Shown here one piece after another: positions 17,227 to 26,191 of a stretch of DNA of 64,000 nucleotides; position 1 is the first letter of the stretch, and each line of letters begins with the position of its first letter. The notes under the pieces are model-generated. The model did no database searches. It was not told where the DNA came from and saw only the letters and a list, made by a program, of their open reading frames with translations. The translations under genes and the position numbers were made by a program. Source of the stretch: Sphingobacterium sp. (GTDB lineage: Bacteria > Bacteroidota > Bacteroidia > Sphingobacteriales > Sphingobacteriaceae); assembly GCA_031277685.1 (NCBI GenBank), contig JAITLV010000280.1:248001-312000 (forward strand). Reading direction: 5' to 3'.

Positions 17227-19080
17227 ATGAACGATATTTTTTATTCGAGCAAAGAGGAGATTCGAAATAGGATCATAAAGAAAGCACAGGAACTTTGGGG
17301 GATCCAGAAGGTCTTTGATTTTGATCCTTTGGTGCTGCTATTGATGGAGGTTCTGAGCAGCGAGATATTTCAGGTTTCCAATGATGTGCACGATTTTGAA
17401 AATAGGATCTTTGACAAGATTGGCCGTCTGTTGGCTCCTGATTATCTTGTCGCTCCGCTTCCGGCCCATGCTATTCTGCTTTATCAACCTAATGAGAATG
17501 AGGTGCGTGTAAGCCCTTATCTACAGATGAACATGAAGAAGAAAATTGGAGCGGTTGGATCTTCGAAAGGAGAGCGGATGTTGGAAATGAATTTTTCCAG
17601 TTTGGAGGAGGTTCGGCTGTTTCATGGAAAGATCCGCTATATGGCTACAGCTCGGCAATTGTATGAAGTGCAACCCAATGCCAAAAGAGTATTGGGGAAA
17701 TCGGTTCACCTAACAACGCAACATGCTATTTATCTCGGGATCAAATGCCATGAGGAAAACCAATTAAGTTCTTTTGAAGGATTGAATTTTTATTTTGACT
17801 GGGGGAATTACCAAGTTAATCGCGAGATGTATAAAGTATTGAACTTGGGTAAATGGCATCTGAATGGAGTCCCAGTAAAGCATTTTCAGAATAGATTTCT
17901 GAAAAAGAGCTGGCGATCAGCGGATGAACTTTTTGGTCGTAAAAATTACCTTTTTAATCTGATCCAGGATATCGAAGGATATTATCAGCAGCATTTTTTG
18001 ACTTTGGATGATGATCTTGAAGAAACCTGTTTTGCAAAGGAATCAAATATACCTGAGGAGATCGCGGTTAATTTTGATGCGCAGATCATCAGTAAATTGG
18101 ATCAAGATCTGGACTGGATTCGGATAGATATGCCAACCTCGATTTCGAACCAGCTTTTGGAAGAGTTACATGTACAGATCAATGCTTTTCCAGTTGTCAA
18201 TAAACGTTTGGTTGAGGGTAAACATCGTGTGAAAGCGTTAAAAAATATCGTCGCTATAGAGACCGCCGAACTCGAACAATTGCTCACTGTGGAGGATGTT
18301 GTAGATCAAGAGGGGGAACGGTATAGTGAAGTACCTTATAACAAATCTGGGGTTCATTCTGACGCGGGATTCTATACGGTACGACAGGGTGGTGTTGAAC
18401 GATTGGACAACCGGACAGCCAAAGATTTATTGGATTACCTTTTTGAATTGATCCGAGATGAGAAAGCGGCATTTGCTTCTTACAACGCCGATTTCTTGAA
18501 TGCCATACTTCGTGATTTGGATAAAAATCTAGCGTTAATTCAACAAAAAGGCAAGGCATTGCATTTGAGCCAGAATGAGTTTAAACAGTATATTGTGATG
18601 AACCCTAAAAATGATGGCGATCTGGTATTTACAAAAATGTGGCTGACCCATGCCGAATTGGCTAATGGAATCAGTGTGGGGAGCCCATTGCAAGTACAGT
18701 TAGGGGCAGCAAAAAATTATGAGCAGCTCGTTTTGCTGACGAATAGTAAGGGTGGTCGTTCTCGGTTAAACCGACGCGATAGCTTACAGGCTTTCAAATA
18801 TAATGTAACTACTGGAGATCGTATCGTTAGTAAAAATGATATTATCAATTTTATAAAGCTGGAGCTTGGTAATGTCGTGAAACGCATTGAAATAAAGTCC
18901 GGAGTCATCATGGACAGTGATCCAAGGAAAGGATTTCAGAAAACAACTGATATCTATGTCGAACCGGATTTAGCCTTTGATTTGGAGAACTCTGAATGGA
19001 AGGAACTCTTGACACAGGTGCTAGGGAAATTACAGGTGCGTAGCAGCATGGATTTGCATTATAGGCTATTCGTAAAATAG
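17227..19080 (+). CDS. tssF: TssF, T6SS baseplate wedge protein
   Basis: The 617-aa protein has the expected TssF N-terminus: IRNRIIKKAQELWG, then FDPLVLLLMEVLSSEIFQVSND, then FDKIGRLLAPDYLVAPLPAHAILL. Such a pattern of a helical start followed by the PLPAHA motif is typical of TssF/gp6 proteins. The middle and C-terminal parts are beta-rich. It is of usual family length. Its stop lies only 8 bases from the stop of tssG on the other strand, so the two genes of the wedge converge. Confidence 0.9.
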   Translation: MNDIFYSSKEEIRNRIIKKAQELWGIQKVFDFDPLVLLLMEVLSSEIFQVSNDVHDFENRIFDKIGRLLAPDYLVAPLPAHAILLYQPNENEVRVSPYLQMNMKKKIGAVGSSKGERMLEMNFSSLEEVRLFHGKIRYMATARQLYEVQPNAKRVLGKSVHLTTQHAIYLGIKCHEENQLSSFEGLNFYFDWGNYQVNREMYKVLNLGKWHLNGVPVKHFQNRFLKKSWRSADELFGRKNYLFNLIQDIEGYYQQHFLTLDDDLEETCFAKESNIPEEIAVNFDAQIISKLDQDLDWIRIDMPTSISNQLLEELHVQINAFPVVNKRLVEGKHRVKALKNIVAIETAELEQLLTVEDVVDQEGERYSEVPYNKSGVHSDAGFYTVRQGGVERLDNRTAKDLLDYLFELIRDEKAAFASYNADFLNAILRDLDKNLALIQQKGKALHLSQNEFKQYIVMNPKNDGDLVFTKMWLTHAELANGISVGSPLQVQLGAAKNYEQLVLLTNSKGGRSRLNRRDSLQAFKYNVTTGDRIVSKNDIINFIKLELGNVVKRIEIKSGVIMDSDPRKGFQKTTDIYVEPDLAFDLENSEWKELLTQVLGKLQVRSSMDLHYRLFVK

Positions 19081-19088
19081 CCTAGCTA

Positions 19089-20039
19089 TTATAAATAGGA
19101 TGTATGACCTAGGATACTGTGATTATGACCATGTTTGTCACTTAAGTAACTGTGTTTGACTTCAGGTAGAAGGTCATATGTAATGTGAATGTTTAATTGT
19201 ACAGGGAATAAGTAGTCTAGCACAAGATGAATAATATATTCATCTTTAGCATTAGGCAAATAGTTCTTTAATAGTTGAGGATAGGAAGGGCCTATCAGAA
19301 CCAAGAGGTAAGTTTCGTTAATTTCATATGTTATAGACGTCAGACTATCAACACCGAGTTGACAATTGCCGAGGGTGCTTGGCGATAGATTGATTTCATG
19401 CCAATTTATGGCACGATCACGTGTTGACCGTTTAAGCTCGATAGGGATATTAAGTAGATTGCGCAAGAGTTGTTGCGCATAGTCAAGGTCATTTTTATGT
19501 GTATGAATTTCGGAAATAAAATGCATCCAAATTACACGCTGACGGGCATTGAGTTTTTGTAATTCAGGCCAATTGGACAAAAGTAGATTGCTCATCTCTT
19601 GATGGCTCGTTTGCATGTCGAGACGGCTTTCATATTGATCTAATTGGGTACGCAGATAAAATAATTCGTTCTCAAATGGGGCGAAAAATTTTCGGGCATT
19701 TTGTTCCTGCCGTCTTTTGTTGCGGACATCTTGGATCATGACATCTTCGTCAAGGATCTCACTGCCTGCATGAAGGGTGTGGAAAAGACCCTCGGGGAGC
19801 ATATCATAGAGTCCTTCACGGTTCATATTGATCCGGACAAACTCTTCATTGCTTGTTTCTGAGAGGTAAGTGTCGACCTGCTGGATTTCTGTAGAGAAGG
19901 GACGGCGGCTCGAGCCTGCACAACGAAAGATGATGTGATCTGGATCTACACCACGCTGAATTAAGTCAGCTGCTTTTTGGCTTGCCTTGATATCCGAAAC
20001 CATACTATTGCTTGAAAATAGACTGTCCTTTTTTTTCAT
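19089..20039 (-). CDS. tssG: TssG-like T6SSiii baseplate protein
   Basis: The 316-aa product shows a TssG-like segment FVRINMNREGLYDMLPEGLFH (residues ~67-87), then a helical region and a beta-rich C-terminus; T6SSiii TssG is divergent from the proteobacterial form. It is the only missing baseplate wedge component at this locus, which supports the call. It is unusual in lying on the minus strand between tssF and tssN, so it needs its own promoter in the 20040-20160 gap. The last ~20 residues are His-rich (HSYLSDKHGHNHS). Confidence 0.75.
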   Translation of the reverse strand: MKKKDSLFSSNSMVSDIKASQKAADLIQRGVDPDHIIFRCAGSSRRPFSTEIQQVDTYLSETSNEEFVRINMNREGLYDMLPEGLFHTLHAGSEILDEDVMIQDVRNKRRQEQNARKFFAPFENELFYLRTQLDQYESRLDMQTSHQEMSNLLLSNWPELQKLNARQRVIWMHFISEIHTHKNDLDYAQQLLRNLLNIPIELKRSTRDRAINWHEINLSPSTLGNCQLGVDSLTSITYEINETYLLVLIGPSYPQLLKNYLPNAKDEYIIHLVLDYLFPVQLNIHITYDLLPEVKHSYLSDKHGHNHSILGHTSYL

Positions 20040-20070
20040 TGAGAGAATTATTTCCTGAGTTCTTAAACTC

Positions 20071-20136
20071 GATCACTTATTTTAACTGAGATGAGTGATC
20101 AGTATTGTAAATTTTTGTTTAAAGATAGTATATTTG
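20071..20136. promoter_or_regulatory. Divergent control region between tssG and tssN
   Basis: On the + strand a TATATTTG box at 20129-20136 matches the Bacteroidota -7 consensus TAnnTTTG, with ATTG at 20104-20107 in the -33 position (21-base spacer). A 7-base inverted repeat, GATCACT at 20071-20077 and AGTGATC at 20094-20100, lies just upstream and could be an operator. Transcription from this box would begin beyond GTG 20095, which favours ATG 20161 as the tssN start. No clear promoter was found for the divergent tssG. Confidence 0.4.
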
Positions 20137-20160
20137 TTTGTGAATAGTGCAACAGTTGAA

Positions 20161-21018
20161 ATGGAAGTTCAAACAGTTTTTTTAAGGTATATCCTTGCGC
20201 CATTATTAGTATTTATTTCGACCATTGTTATGGCGGTCTGGAATAAAAAGAATAGCCTGCTTAGCAATAAGAAGCTCATCATTTCGATCCTGTTGGGGGG
20301 ACTGGTGTTAGCGTTGCCCGGTTTTTTTGGCTTTTTGGGCTTTGACTTTATGCCCTGGGGGTATTTCTTGACGATGATCTATGCATTTGGAATAGGAGTA
20401 CTGTGGGTATATCTGCTAAGCAAATGGGATTTGAAGAGTTTAGAGAACAGAAAGGTTTTCGTGTTTTTTGTCATGTTCGTCATGTTATTGCTCGGACTGT
20501 ATATCTATAAACTGTTTTTTGATTGGATGAGCCCATTTCGGTTAGGCTGGTGGGCAGCGACAAGTGTTTCCATATTTTTTGTGCCCATGTTTTTTTGGTG
20601 GACTTATATTGCGTTGCTTTCTATTCCAATGGAAATCCATCGGGTGTGGGAATATCCTCGATTTCCGGAGGAGATTAATTTGGATCACCTAGATTTTGAT
20701 AAACTTTTGGTATTGGAACTGGAGTTATACAAGAATAGCAAGGATGTCGAACCCTTACGTGTGAAGGTAAAAGCTCCTGAAAAAATGAACTTTGGTTTAT
20801 GGTTCCAAAAATTTATCGAAGATTACAATAGTAAATTTCCCGCTGCGCCCGTTCGCTATGCAGATATAAGCGGCGAGCATCAGAAGTGGATATTTGTAGT
20901 AAAACGATCTGTGTTTAGGCGAAATGTTTATATCGACCCGAGCATAGACATATCAGGAAATCAGATTACAGAAAAAATGACTATACACGCTAAGCGTGTT
21001 TCAGAAACTATAGGATAA
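20161..21018 (+). CDS. tssN: TssN, T6SSiii inner-membrane protein
   Basis: Starting at ATG 20161 (MEVQTVFLRYILAP), the 285-aa product has five membrane helices at about 7-27, 39-61, 67-86, 98-119 and 128-153, followed by a ~130-residue cytoplasmic domain. This layout is that of TssN, which in Bacteroidota links the membrane complex to the baseplate. A longer frame starts at GTG 20095, but that codon overlaps the inverted repeat and lies upstream of the likely promoter box. tssK follows 12 bases downstream. Confidence 0.85.
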   Translation: MEVQTVFLRYILAPLLVFISTIVMAVWNKKNSLLSNKKLIISILLGGLVLALPGFFGFLGFDFMPWGYFLTMIYAFGIGVLWVYLLSKWDLKSLENRKVFVFFVMFVMLLLGLYIYKLFFDWMSPFRLGWWAATSVSIFFVPMFFWWTYIALLSIPMEIHRVWEYPRFPEEINLDHLDFDKLLVLELELYKNSKDVEPLRVKVKAPEKMNFGLWFQKFIEDYNSKFPAAPVRYADISGEHQKWIFVVKRSVFRRNVYIDPSIDISGNQITEKMTIHAKRVSETIG

Positions 21019-21030
21019 TAGAATAAGATT

Positions 21031-22176
21031 ATGCAAAAACCATTAAATTACGAGGGCATCAATTGGGTTGATGGCATGAAACTTTCCAGTGGAGATTTTG
21101 TCCATACGGACCTTTTTACCCAGGATCTTGTTCGCGACAGTATTTCGATAGGAATAAATGATTCAAATTTTGGTTTGCTGCCAGCTTTTGCTGGGTATGA
21201 ACGTTCTTTTGATATTTCACTTATCAAAAAGAATACTAATTACCTGGAAGTTGAAGTGCGATTTTGCAATGCAATAACCAGCGATGGTAACCGCATCAAT
21301 ATAGCTTATCAACAAGGGAATGTTGAAGCAAGTTTCAGCGCTTTTATGGATGTTTCTAAGTTGGCCCAAGGCGAGCATTATGTGGTTCTATATGTAAATT
21401 CATTTAAACGGTCCGCTTTTGGGGAACCTAACCCTGAAGAGTCCCCGCTCCGTTATCCCTATGTTAAAAAGGACTATCTTATTGATATTGTAAGCAAATC
21501 GGATATCAATCAAAGGCAAGTGACGGGCTCATTTCTTCCTATTGGTAAACTTATTCAGGAAGAACAAGAGACGATTCTAGTCCAACAATACATCATGCCA
21601 AGTGTATATTTAGAAAGTCACCCACAATTAATGGATTTTCATAATAGATTCTACCGATCGCTGAACGAATTTCAGACAGCTGCTTATAAAATCATGGATA
21701 AAACGGTAAATAGACCTAAGATAACAGAGTTAGGGCTGAATATCCGTTTTATCACGGAAAAGATTCTAGAATATATGGCGACATCATTTTTTGAATACCG
21801 ATCTATTCTTCCACAACGATCAGCACTATATTTACTGAAATATTTTTCTGATTTCGCACATGTATTTTTTAATGCTGTACGTTTAGTGGAACCCGCTGAA
21901 CGGGAGGAGATGCTGAAATATTTCTACGAATGGAAGGACGTGACACCAGGTAATTTTGAGGAGCGCTTATCTAATCTTATTGAAATGCGCTATAACCATT
22001 TTGAAATTGCTGAAGCCATGGGATGCATAGCTGATTTCATGAATGTGATGGTATCGTTATGGGGCAAATTGGCTACTTTGGAATATATTGGTCAACGACG
22101 TGAAAACATCGTTGTGGCGGAGCAAAAAGTGGTTCAAGAAGTCCAGACAAGGCGTACTTGGTCATTATTAGATTAG
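21031..22176 (+). CDS. tssK: TssK, T6SS baseplate connector
   Basis: The 381-aa protein begins MQKPLNYEGINWVDGMKLSSGDFVHTD, the T6SSiii version of the TssK start in which Trp, the GM.L motif and the H-D pair are conserved. TssK joins the baseplate wedges to the membrane complex. The N-terminal half is a beta-sandwich shell domain, the middle is helical, and the C-terminal part is a helix-rich end. It is shorter than proteobacterial TssK (~440), as is usual in this subtype. Confidence 0.9.
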   Translation: MQKPLNYEGINWVDGMKLSSGDFVHTDLFTQDLVRDSISIGINDSNFGLLPAFAGYERSFDISLIKKNTNYLEVEVRFCNAITSDGNRINIAYQQGNVEASFSAFMDVSKLAQGEHYVVLYVNSFKRSAFGEPNPEESPLRYPYVKKDYLIDIVSKSDINQRQVTGSFLPIGKLIQEEQETILVQQYIMPSVYLESHPQLMDFHNRFYRSLNEFQTAAYKIMDKTVNRPKITELGLNIRFITEKILEYMATSFFEYRSILPQRSALYLLKYFSDFAHVFFNAVRLVEPAEREEMLKYFYEWKDVTPGNFEERLSNLIEMRYNHFEIAEAMGCIADFMNVMVSLWGKLATLEYIGQRRENIVVAEQKVVQEVQTRRTWSLLD

Positions 22177-22235
22177 GAAATTTATTATATCTTAATAAGG
22201 ATAGCATTCAATTTTTTTGCTTATGTTAGCAGAAG

Positions 22236-22808
22236 ATGAAGAATGTATTGTTAATCAATGGAGACCTTTTTAAAACTGAGTCCACTGACTTTTTGATGGA
22301 TGCTTACCGTGCTGGGGTTAACCAAGCGGGAGGTATTGTTCATGATTTAAGGATAGCGGACTTACTTTTTAATTACAATATCAAACTTCCGTCTGTCTAT
22401 TCAAGTCCTTTGGAGATTGATCTCCAGGGAGCACTGCGTGATTTGCACTGGGCTAAACATATTGTGTTGTTTTGTCCAGTTTATCGTTCGTATATACCTT
22501 CAAAAATCAGGGGATTTTTTGACCGTTTATTTCTTCCGAATCAAAGTAATCTGGATCCTAATCGTATCGACAATAATTTTTATGGAAAATCAGCTCGTAT
22601 TGTTAGTATTTTGGATAATGAACTTTTTCATGAATACAGCCTTCATAAAAAGACCAATTTTATGAGTGTAAAAAAGGATGTATTTGAGCGTTGTCATATC
22701 TCTCCGGTACGGACTTCCGCCTTGGGGGAGCTTCATAAGCTAAACAACTCCTATAGTGAGAAATGGGCTGAAAAATTAGTTCGGTTTGGAAGAATAGATT
22801 TGCTTTAG
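22236..22808 (+). CDS. Flavodoxin-fold NAD(P)H oxidoreductase-like protein
   Basis: The 190-aa protein has the flavodoxin-2 fold: KNVLLINGDLF (first beta-strand and phosphate loop region), a central HIVLFCPVYRSYIPSKIRGFFDRLF segment that corresponds to the active-site W/P-Y and K-W-DRVF motif of MdaB/KefF-like NAD(P)H:quinone reductases, and a C-terminal helix. The phosphate-binding loop is altered compared with catalytic relatives, so FMN binding is uncertain. It follows tssK in the same direction by 59 bases. Why a flavodoxin-like protein sits here is unclear; it may be a structural accessory. Confidence 0.65.
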   Translation: MKNVLLINGDLFKTESTDFLMDAYRAGVNQAGGIVHDLRIADLLFNYNIKLPSVYSSPLEIDLQGALRDLHWAKHIVLFCPVYRSYIPSKIRGFFDRLFLPNQSNLDPNRIDNNFYGKSARIVSILDNELFHEYSLHKKTNFMSVKKDVFERCHISPVRTSALGELHKLNNSYSEKWAEKLVRFGRIDLL

Positions 22809-22974
22809 AAAGAAAGGTTGATGGTGACAATCTTTACGAATATTATAATTGAACCTTCAGTTTGAATAATGGTATAAACCCGGCTAGTGAACGAAATAAA
22901 TTTATTAAAAAATTATCGGGTGAATTAATCTTTAAGCTGCAACAGCAGTCATAGTATTAAATAATCTATAAGGT

Positions 22975-23757
22975 ATGTTGAAATATATTGTTTCTTTCTT
23001 TTTCGTCCAGTTGATAGGGGGCAGTTTACACGCACAATATCACCATGCTTCCAATGCAGGAAGAATTACTGTTGTCTCCGACAATCAACCCTTTATACTT
23101 TCTTTAAATGGGGTGGTCTACAACGATCGACCGGAATTGCAGGTTACAATCGATGGACTTCCAGATCAGTTGTACACAATCAATGCAATGATAAGCGGGA
23201 GGGGACAGCAGGATATTGAAAGAAGGCAGATTGCTGTATCAAATGAGGAAGGCGATTTTGTAGAGATGATTTTTAAAGTTGGACGTCAGCGTGGCAACAG
23301 GGGGCGTAGTCATGGTGTAAATTTGTTTGCACAGATCCCAATAGATATGTCATCTGTAGACAAGGTACCTGGGGTAGCCTATGCATATGGGGCTCCTAGT
23401 AGACCTATTGATTTGTCAGCGAATCCAGATGTGGTGATTCTACCAATAAATTCCATTACACCGATCACAAAGGCAGAATTGGACCGATTATTTAGTCTCA
23501 TGAACCAGGAATCCTTTGATGATGCGAAATTCAAAATTATTAACCCGATCTTTTCTGAAACAACGCTCCGTGTTGAACAGATCAGTGACATCATGAAACG
23601 TTTTGGATGGGATGAGGGAAAATTGAAAGTCGCCAAAGCAGCCTATGCAAATTGTTCGGACAAACGAAATTACTCGACCTTGGCGGGTAATTTTACTTTT
23701 CTAGGGAATAAAAATGATCTATTGAAGTTTATCGAACAACAGCAAAAATTGCGTTGA
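22975..23757 (+). CDS. Secreted DUF4476 protein
   Basis: The 260-aa product has a signal peptide (~20 residues, ending LHA-Q). Residues ~30-100 are a beta-sandwich, followed by a basic Gly/Arg linker (GRQRGNRGRSHG). Residues ~165-257 are a DUF4476 domain: LFSLMNQESFDDAKFKI, LRVEQISDIMKRFGWDEGKLKVAKAAY and the NYSTLAGNFTF.NKNDLL end. DUF4476 is common in Bacteroidota secreted proteins; no function is established. It is the last gene before the terminator and could be part of the T6SS unit or independent. Confidence 0.8.
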   Translation: MLKYIVSFFFVQLIGGSLHAQYHHASNAGRITVVSDNQPFILSLNGVVYNDRPELQVTIDGLPDQLYTINAMISGRGQQDIERRQIAVSNEEGDFVEMIFKVGRQRGNRGRSHGVNLFAQIPIDMSSVDKVPGVAYAYGAPSRPIDLSANPDVVILPINSITPITKAELDRLFSLMNQESFDDAKFKIINPIFSETTLRVEQISDIMKRFGWDEGKLKVAKAAYANCSDKRNYSTLAGNFTFLGNKNDLLKFIEQQQKLR

Positions 23758-23781
23758 AAGGAACGCTACAATAACTATTAT

Positions 23782-23806
23782 AGCACGGTATTGCCGTGCT
23801 TTTTTT
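23782..23806 (+). terminator. Rho-independent terminator after the T6SS locus
   Basis: AGCACGG at 23782-23788 pairs perfectly with CCGTGCT at 23794-23800 across a 5-base loop and is followed by a run of seven T. It lies 25 bases after the DUF4476 stop and marks the end of the T6SS transcription unit. Confidence 0.9.
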
Positions 23807-23926
23807 AGCGACTTATACCAGGCTGAGCTGCTTGTTGCGGTTTTAAAAATGAAGAAAAATTTAGGGGCAAGCGTGGGGTGTAACGATTACTGCCGAAGAA
23901 ATTAACGGTTTGAAGTAAGCCTCATT

Positions 23927-24478
23927 TTATGAATCTTGTGATTCAACTTTAGTTAGACATTTAAAAGTTTTTGGCAAGGAATAGCTGGCAAAGGGTAGGA
24001 ATTCTTTGTTATGCCCCGTTAAGTTGTCAATAAGCTCATATAAAGATTGACCAACTTTTCGAAACCCTGTTCCTCGAAAATCTGTTAGATAGATATCAAA
24101 CTCATTTACAGCGTTGAAATTGCAATCCCAAAAAAGATAATTGCCATTATCACTGCAGGCAAATGGGTATAGTCTTTTTAATAAATCGGGGGATCCATCA
24201 GGCGCTATTTCAAACCAAATATCATTTCGCTCTACATCGTCAATATACGTGTTTTTTATCTCCGCAGTTCTCACAAATAATGAATCACCATACACATCCA
24301 TGGGTAAATAGATATGGAATTCTCCTAGCGCTAATCCATATCCGTATGTTAGTACAAACTCTTTGTAAGAGTGAGGAAATCCGATTCCGTTTGAGAACTT
24401 GAAATTCTCCAACGCTTCTAGGTCTCCAAATTCTGTTGGAACACCATCTACCTGCAAGCTAAAACCTTTATTATTCAT
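23927..24478 (-). CDS. SMI1/KNR4 (SUKH) family immunity-type protein
   Basis: The 183-aa product has the SUKH pattern: an early LEALENF helix, IGFPHSYKEFVLTYGYGLALGEFHIY, the LPMDVY loop, PFACSDNGNYLFWDC (corresponding to the central beta-strands) and a final helical part. SUKH proteins are common immunity proteins against polymorphic and contact-dependent toxins, and often occur as orphans beside T6SS loci. There is no signal peptide, so its target would act in the cytoplasm. No toxin gene accompanies it here; the decayed gene just upstream on the same strand may have been part of the same cassette. Confidence 0.75.
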   Translation of the reverse strand: MNNKGFSLQVDGVPTEFGDLEALENFKFSNGIGFPHSYKEFVLTYGYGLALGEFHIYLPMDVYGDSLFVRTAEIKNTYIDDVERNDIWFEIAPDGSPDLLKRLYPFACSDNGNYLFWDCNFNAVNEFDIYLTDFRGTGFRKVGQSLYELIDNLTGHNKEFLPFASYSLPKTFKCLTKVESQDS

Positions 24479-24564
24479 ATATTAAACTTTCGAAATCCAA
24501 AATATTGAAGTGGGTAATTTGCCATCTTCTTGTTTTTCATGACATCATTCAATTTTTCATGCGT

Positions 24565-24857
24565 TCACAGATCATTACAGTCACCATCATGGCTGTCCTT
24601 AATATCTTTCATTATTATTTCAGCTTTAGATGGATTGATAGCGACTTGCGTTGGCTCTGAAAAGGAATCAATAGTCGATTCGTTAAATATACCGTAATTT
24701 TTGTATTCGATAAATGTTTAGGGTATTCAGTATGCGATAAAAGTCTATTAAGTTGAGCAGTTGCTGACTCTATACGTTAACTATTTAACAAATACTGACA
24801 ATCAGCTGTCATATTTTCTGCTAATTTTATACAACCAACGATAGCGCTGTCTAGGAT
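24565..24857 (-). pseudogene. Decayed gene upstream of the SUKH gene
   Basis: Reading the minus strand from 24857 gives ILDSAIVGCIKLAENMTADC...LLNS, a stop, then IESATAQLNRLLSHTEYPK in the same frame; a frameshift near 24690 then leads to IFNESTIDSFSEPTQVAIN...DSHDGDCNDL and TGA at 24565-24567. The pieces read as one ~90-residue C-terminal part of a protein without a start. The family is unknown. It lies on the SUKH strand, about 90 bases upstream of that gene. This accounts for most of the 444-base spacer. Confidence 0.5.
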
Positions 24858-24922
24858 TTATTAAGAAAACCTACCAACATTATACACTAAAATAAGATCT
24901 GGAAGTATTAAAATAAACTAAA

Positions 24923-25516
24923 ATGAACGGTACACAACAAACAAAGGAAGCGGAGTTGATTTGTATCAACACAAAGGAAGAATGGCGAGAATGGCTGGCA
25001 AAGCATCATTGCGTCAAACAATCCGTATGGATCATCTGTAATACAAAGAGTTCTGGCCTGCCTGTTGTGGCCTGGGGTGAACTGGTTGATGTAGCACTGT
25101 GTTTTGGTTGGATTGACAGTACGCGAAAAACAATCCAAAAGGGAACATTTAAACAGTTATTTAGTCGACGTAAAGCAAGGGGAACCTGGTCTAAAGTAAA
25201 CAAGGAAAAGATTCAGAGGCTGATAGCCGATGGGCTAATAACTGAAGCTGGACTGGAGAGCATCAGGATTGCTAAAGAAAATGGCTCATGGTTCATTCTA
25301 GATAGTGTGGAAGAACTTTATATTCCTGAAGATCTGAATTATGCATTTAAAAGTTATCCCGGGGCCGAAGCATTCTTTAAGGGCTTAAGTAAATCTGTGA
25401 AAAAAATGCTGTTACAATGGGTTGTATTGGCGAAACGCCCGGAGACCCGACACAAACGGATTATTGAAATAGCGGAACAGGCGAGTCATCATATGAAGCC
25501 AAAACAGTTCCAGTAG
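24923..25516 (+). CDS. YdeI/OmpD-associated family protein
   Basis: The 197-aa protein has the YdeI pattern: WREWLAKHH.VKQSVWIICNTK, a VDVALCFGWIDSTRK motif (residues ~52-66), FSRRKARGTWSKVNKEK and a C-terminal helical domain ending with KRPETRHKRIIEIAE, which corresponds to the OmpD-associated (OmdA) repeat. The biochemical role is not known; in Bacillus a relative protects against antimicrobial peptides. It stands alone, transcribed away from the T6SS locus, and is followed by a terminator. Confidence 0.85.
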   Translation: MNGTQQTKEAELICINTKEEWREWLAKHHCVKQSVWIICNTKSSGLPVVAWGELVDVALCFGWIDSTRKTIQKGTFKQLFSRRKARGTWSKVNKEKIQRLIADGLITEAGLESIRIAKENGSWFILDSVEELYIPEDLNYAFKSYPGAEAFFKGLSKSVKKMLLQWVVLAKRPETRHKRIIEIAEQASHHMKPKQFQ

Positions 25517-25616
25517 ATTTAAGGGGAGAACAAAATAAATCTGACACTATTTGTAATTATTCTAAATAATATTTATCTTCGAGATAACATTAGCACTTAA
25601 ATTTGTTGTTTCATAG

Positions 25617-25646
25617 AAAAGACTAGTCGTGAGATTAGTCTTTTTT
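25617..25646. terminator. Terminator after the YdeI-family gene, probably bidirectional
   Basis: AAAAGACTA at 25617-25625 pairs with TAGTCTTTT at 25636-25644 over a 10-base loop, with T-rich sequence on the 3' side of the + strand (to 25646) and a shorter T run on the minus strand. It is about 100 bases after the gene stop. Confidence 0.8.
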
Positions 25647-25654
25647 GTATTAGA

Positions 25655-25831
25655 CTATTGTAAAAAAATACAGCATTCTAATGTAAGGTTATTTACTTCT
25701 TTTATGGAGCGACTTCTTGCTTCTAGTAGCTTTCGGTCAAGGCTTGGTAATTTTACTACCTGAACAAATGCTGCCCCCATTCCAGATATTAACCTTTTCT
25801 GTACAATCAATGTAAACAATGTGAGATGCAT
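25655..25831 (-). other. Possible small minus-strand ORF or gene remnant, 58 codons
   Basis: On the minus strand ATG 25831 opens a frame to TAG at 25655-25657 whose translation looks protein-like (VQKRLISGMGAAFVQ, then LPSLDRKLLEARSRSIKEVNN). It would run into the bidirectional terminator. No family is recognised and the upstream frame stops after a few codons, so it may be a fragment of a lost gene. The remaining part of this gene-poor stretch (25832-26191) holds an 80-codon + strand frame that does not look like protein, and otherwise only the susC leader. Confidence 0.25.
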
Positions 25832-26191
25832 GTTAGTGGATTTCTGGCATCAGCGGTTCATTTGCCCCTTCATTGTGCTTGATTGTATCGGTCATAAGAC
25901 CATCTTTGGTTTTGCTGGGCGAGGTTTTATATGTTCCATTTTTCATTTTCTGAGGACAACAACTCGGTTTTTACAAATTTATAATACTACTGTTATGACT
26001 CCAGATCATCGGAAGAAGATGACTTCAGAACTGTTTTGTCGATCAATAAAACACCTTAAATAAGCATTGGGCTTTCGATAACGCTACCGCTACTTTATTC
26101 GGTAAATCAGTTGTATTTCTAGCGTTAATGGACTTTCTTTGAGTATAACGCAATGGAAATAAACTAATCCAACAATTTAAATCGATAAATT

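Noticed and set aside
20095..20160. GTG start for tssN adding 22 residues
   Set aside because: The GTG overlaps an inverted repeat and precedes the likely promoter box; ATG 20161 gives a normal N-terminus.
25821..26063. 80-codon + strand frame before susC
   Set aside because: Translation is Phe/Cys/Arg-rich without a signal peptide or known domain, and it overlaps the more protein-like minus-strand frame.
26068..26090. LacI operator upstream of susC
   Set aside because: Only a half-site-like AACGCT is visible; no symmetrical partner, so it cannot be supported.
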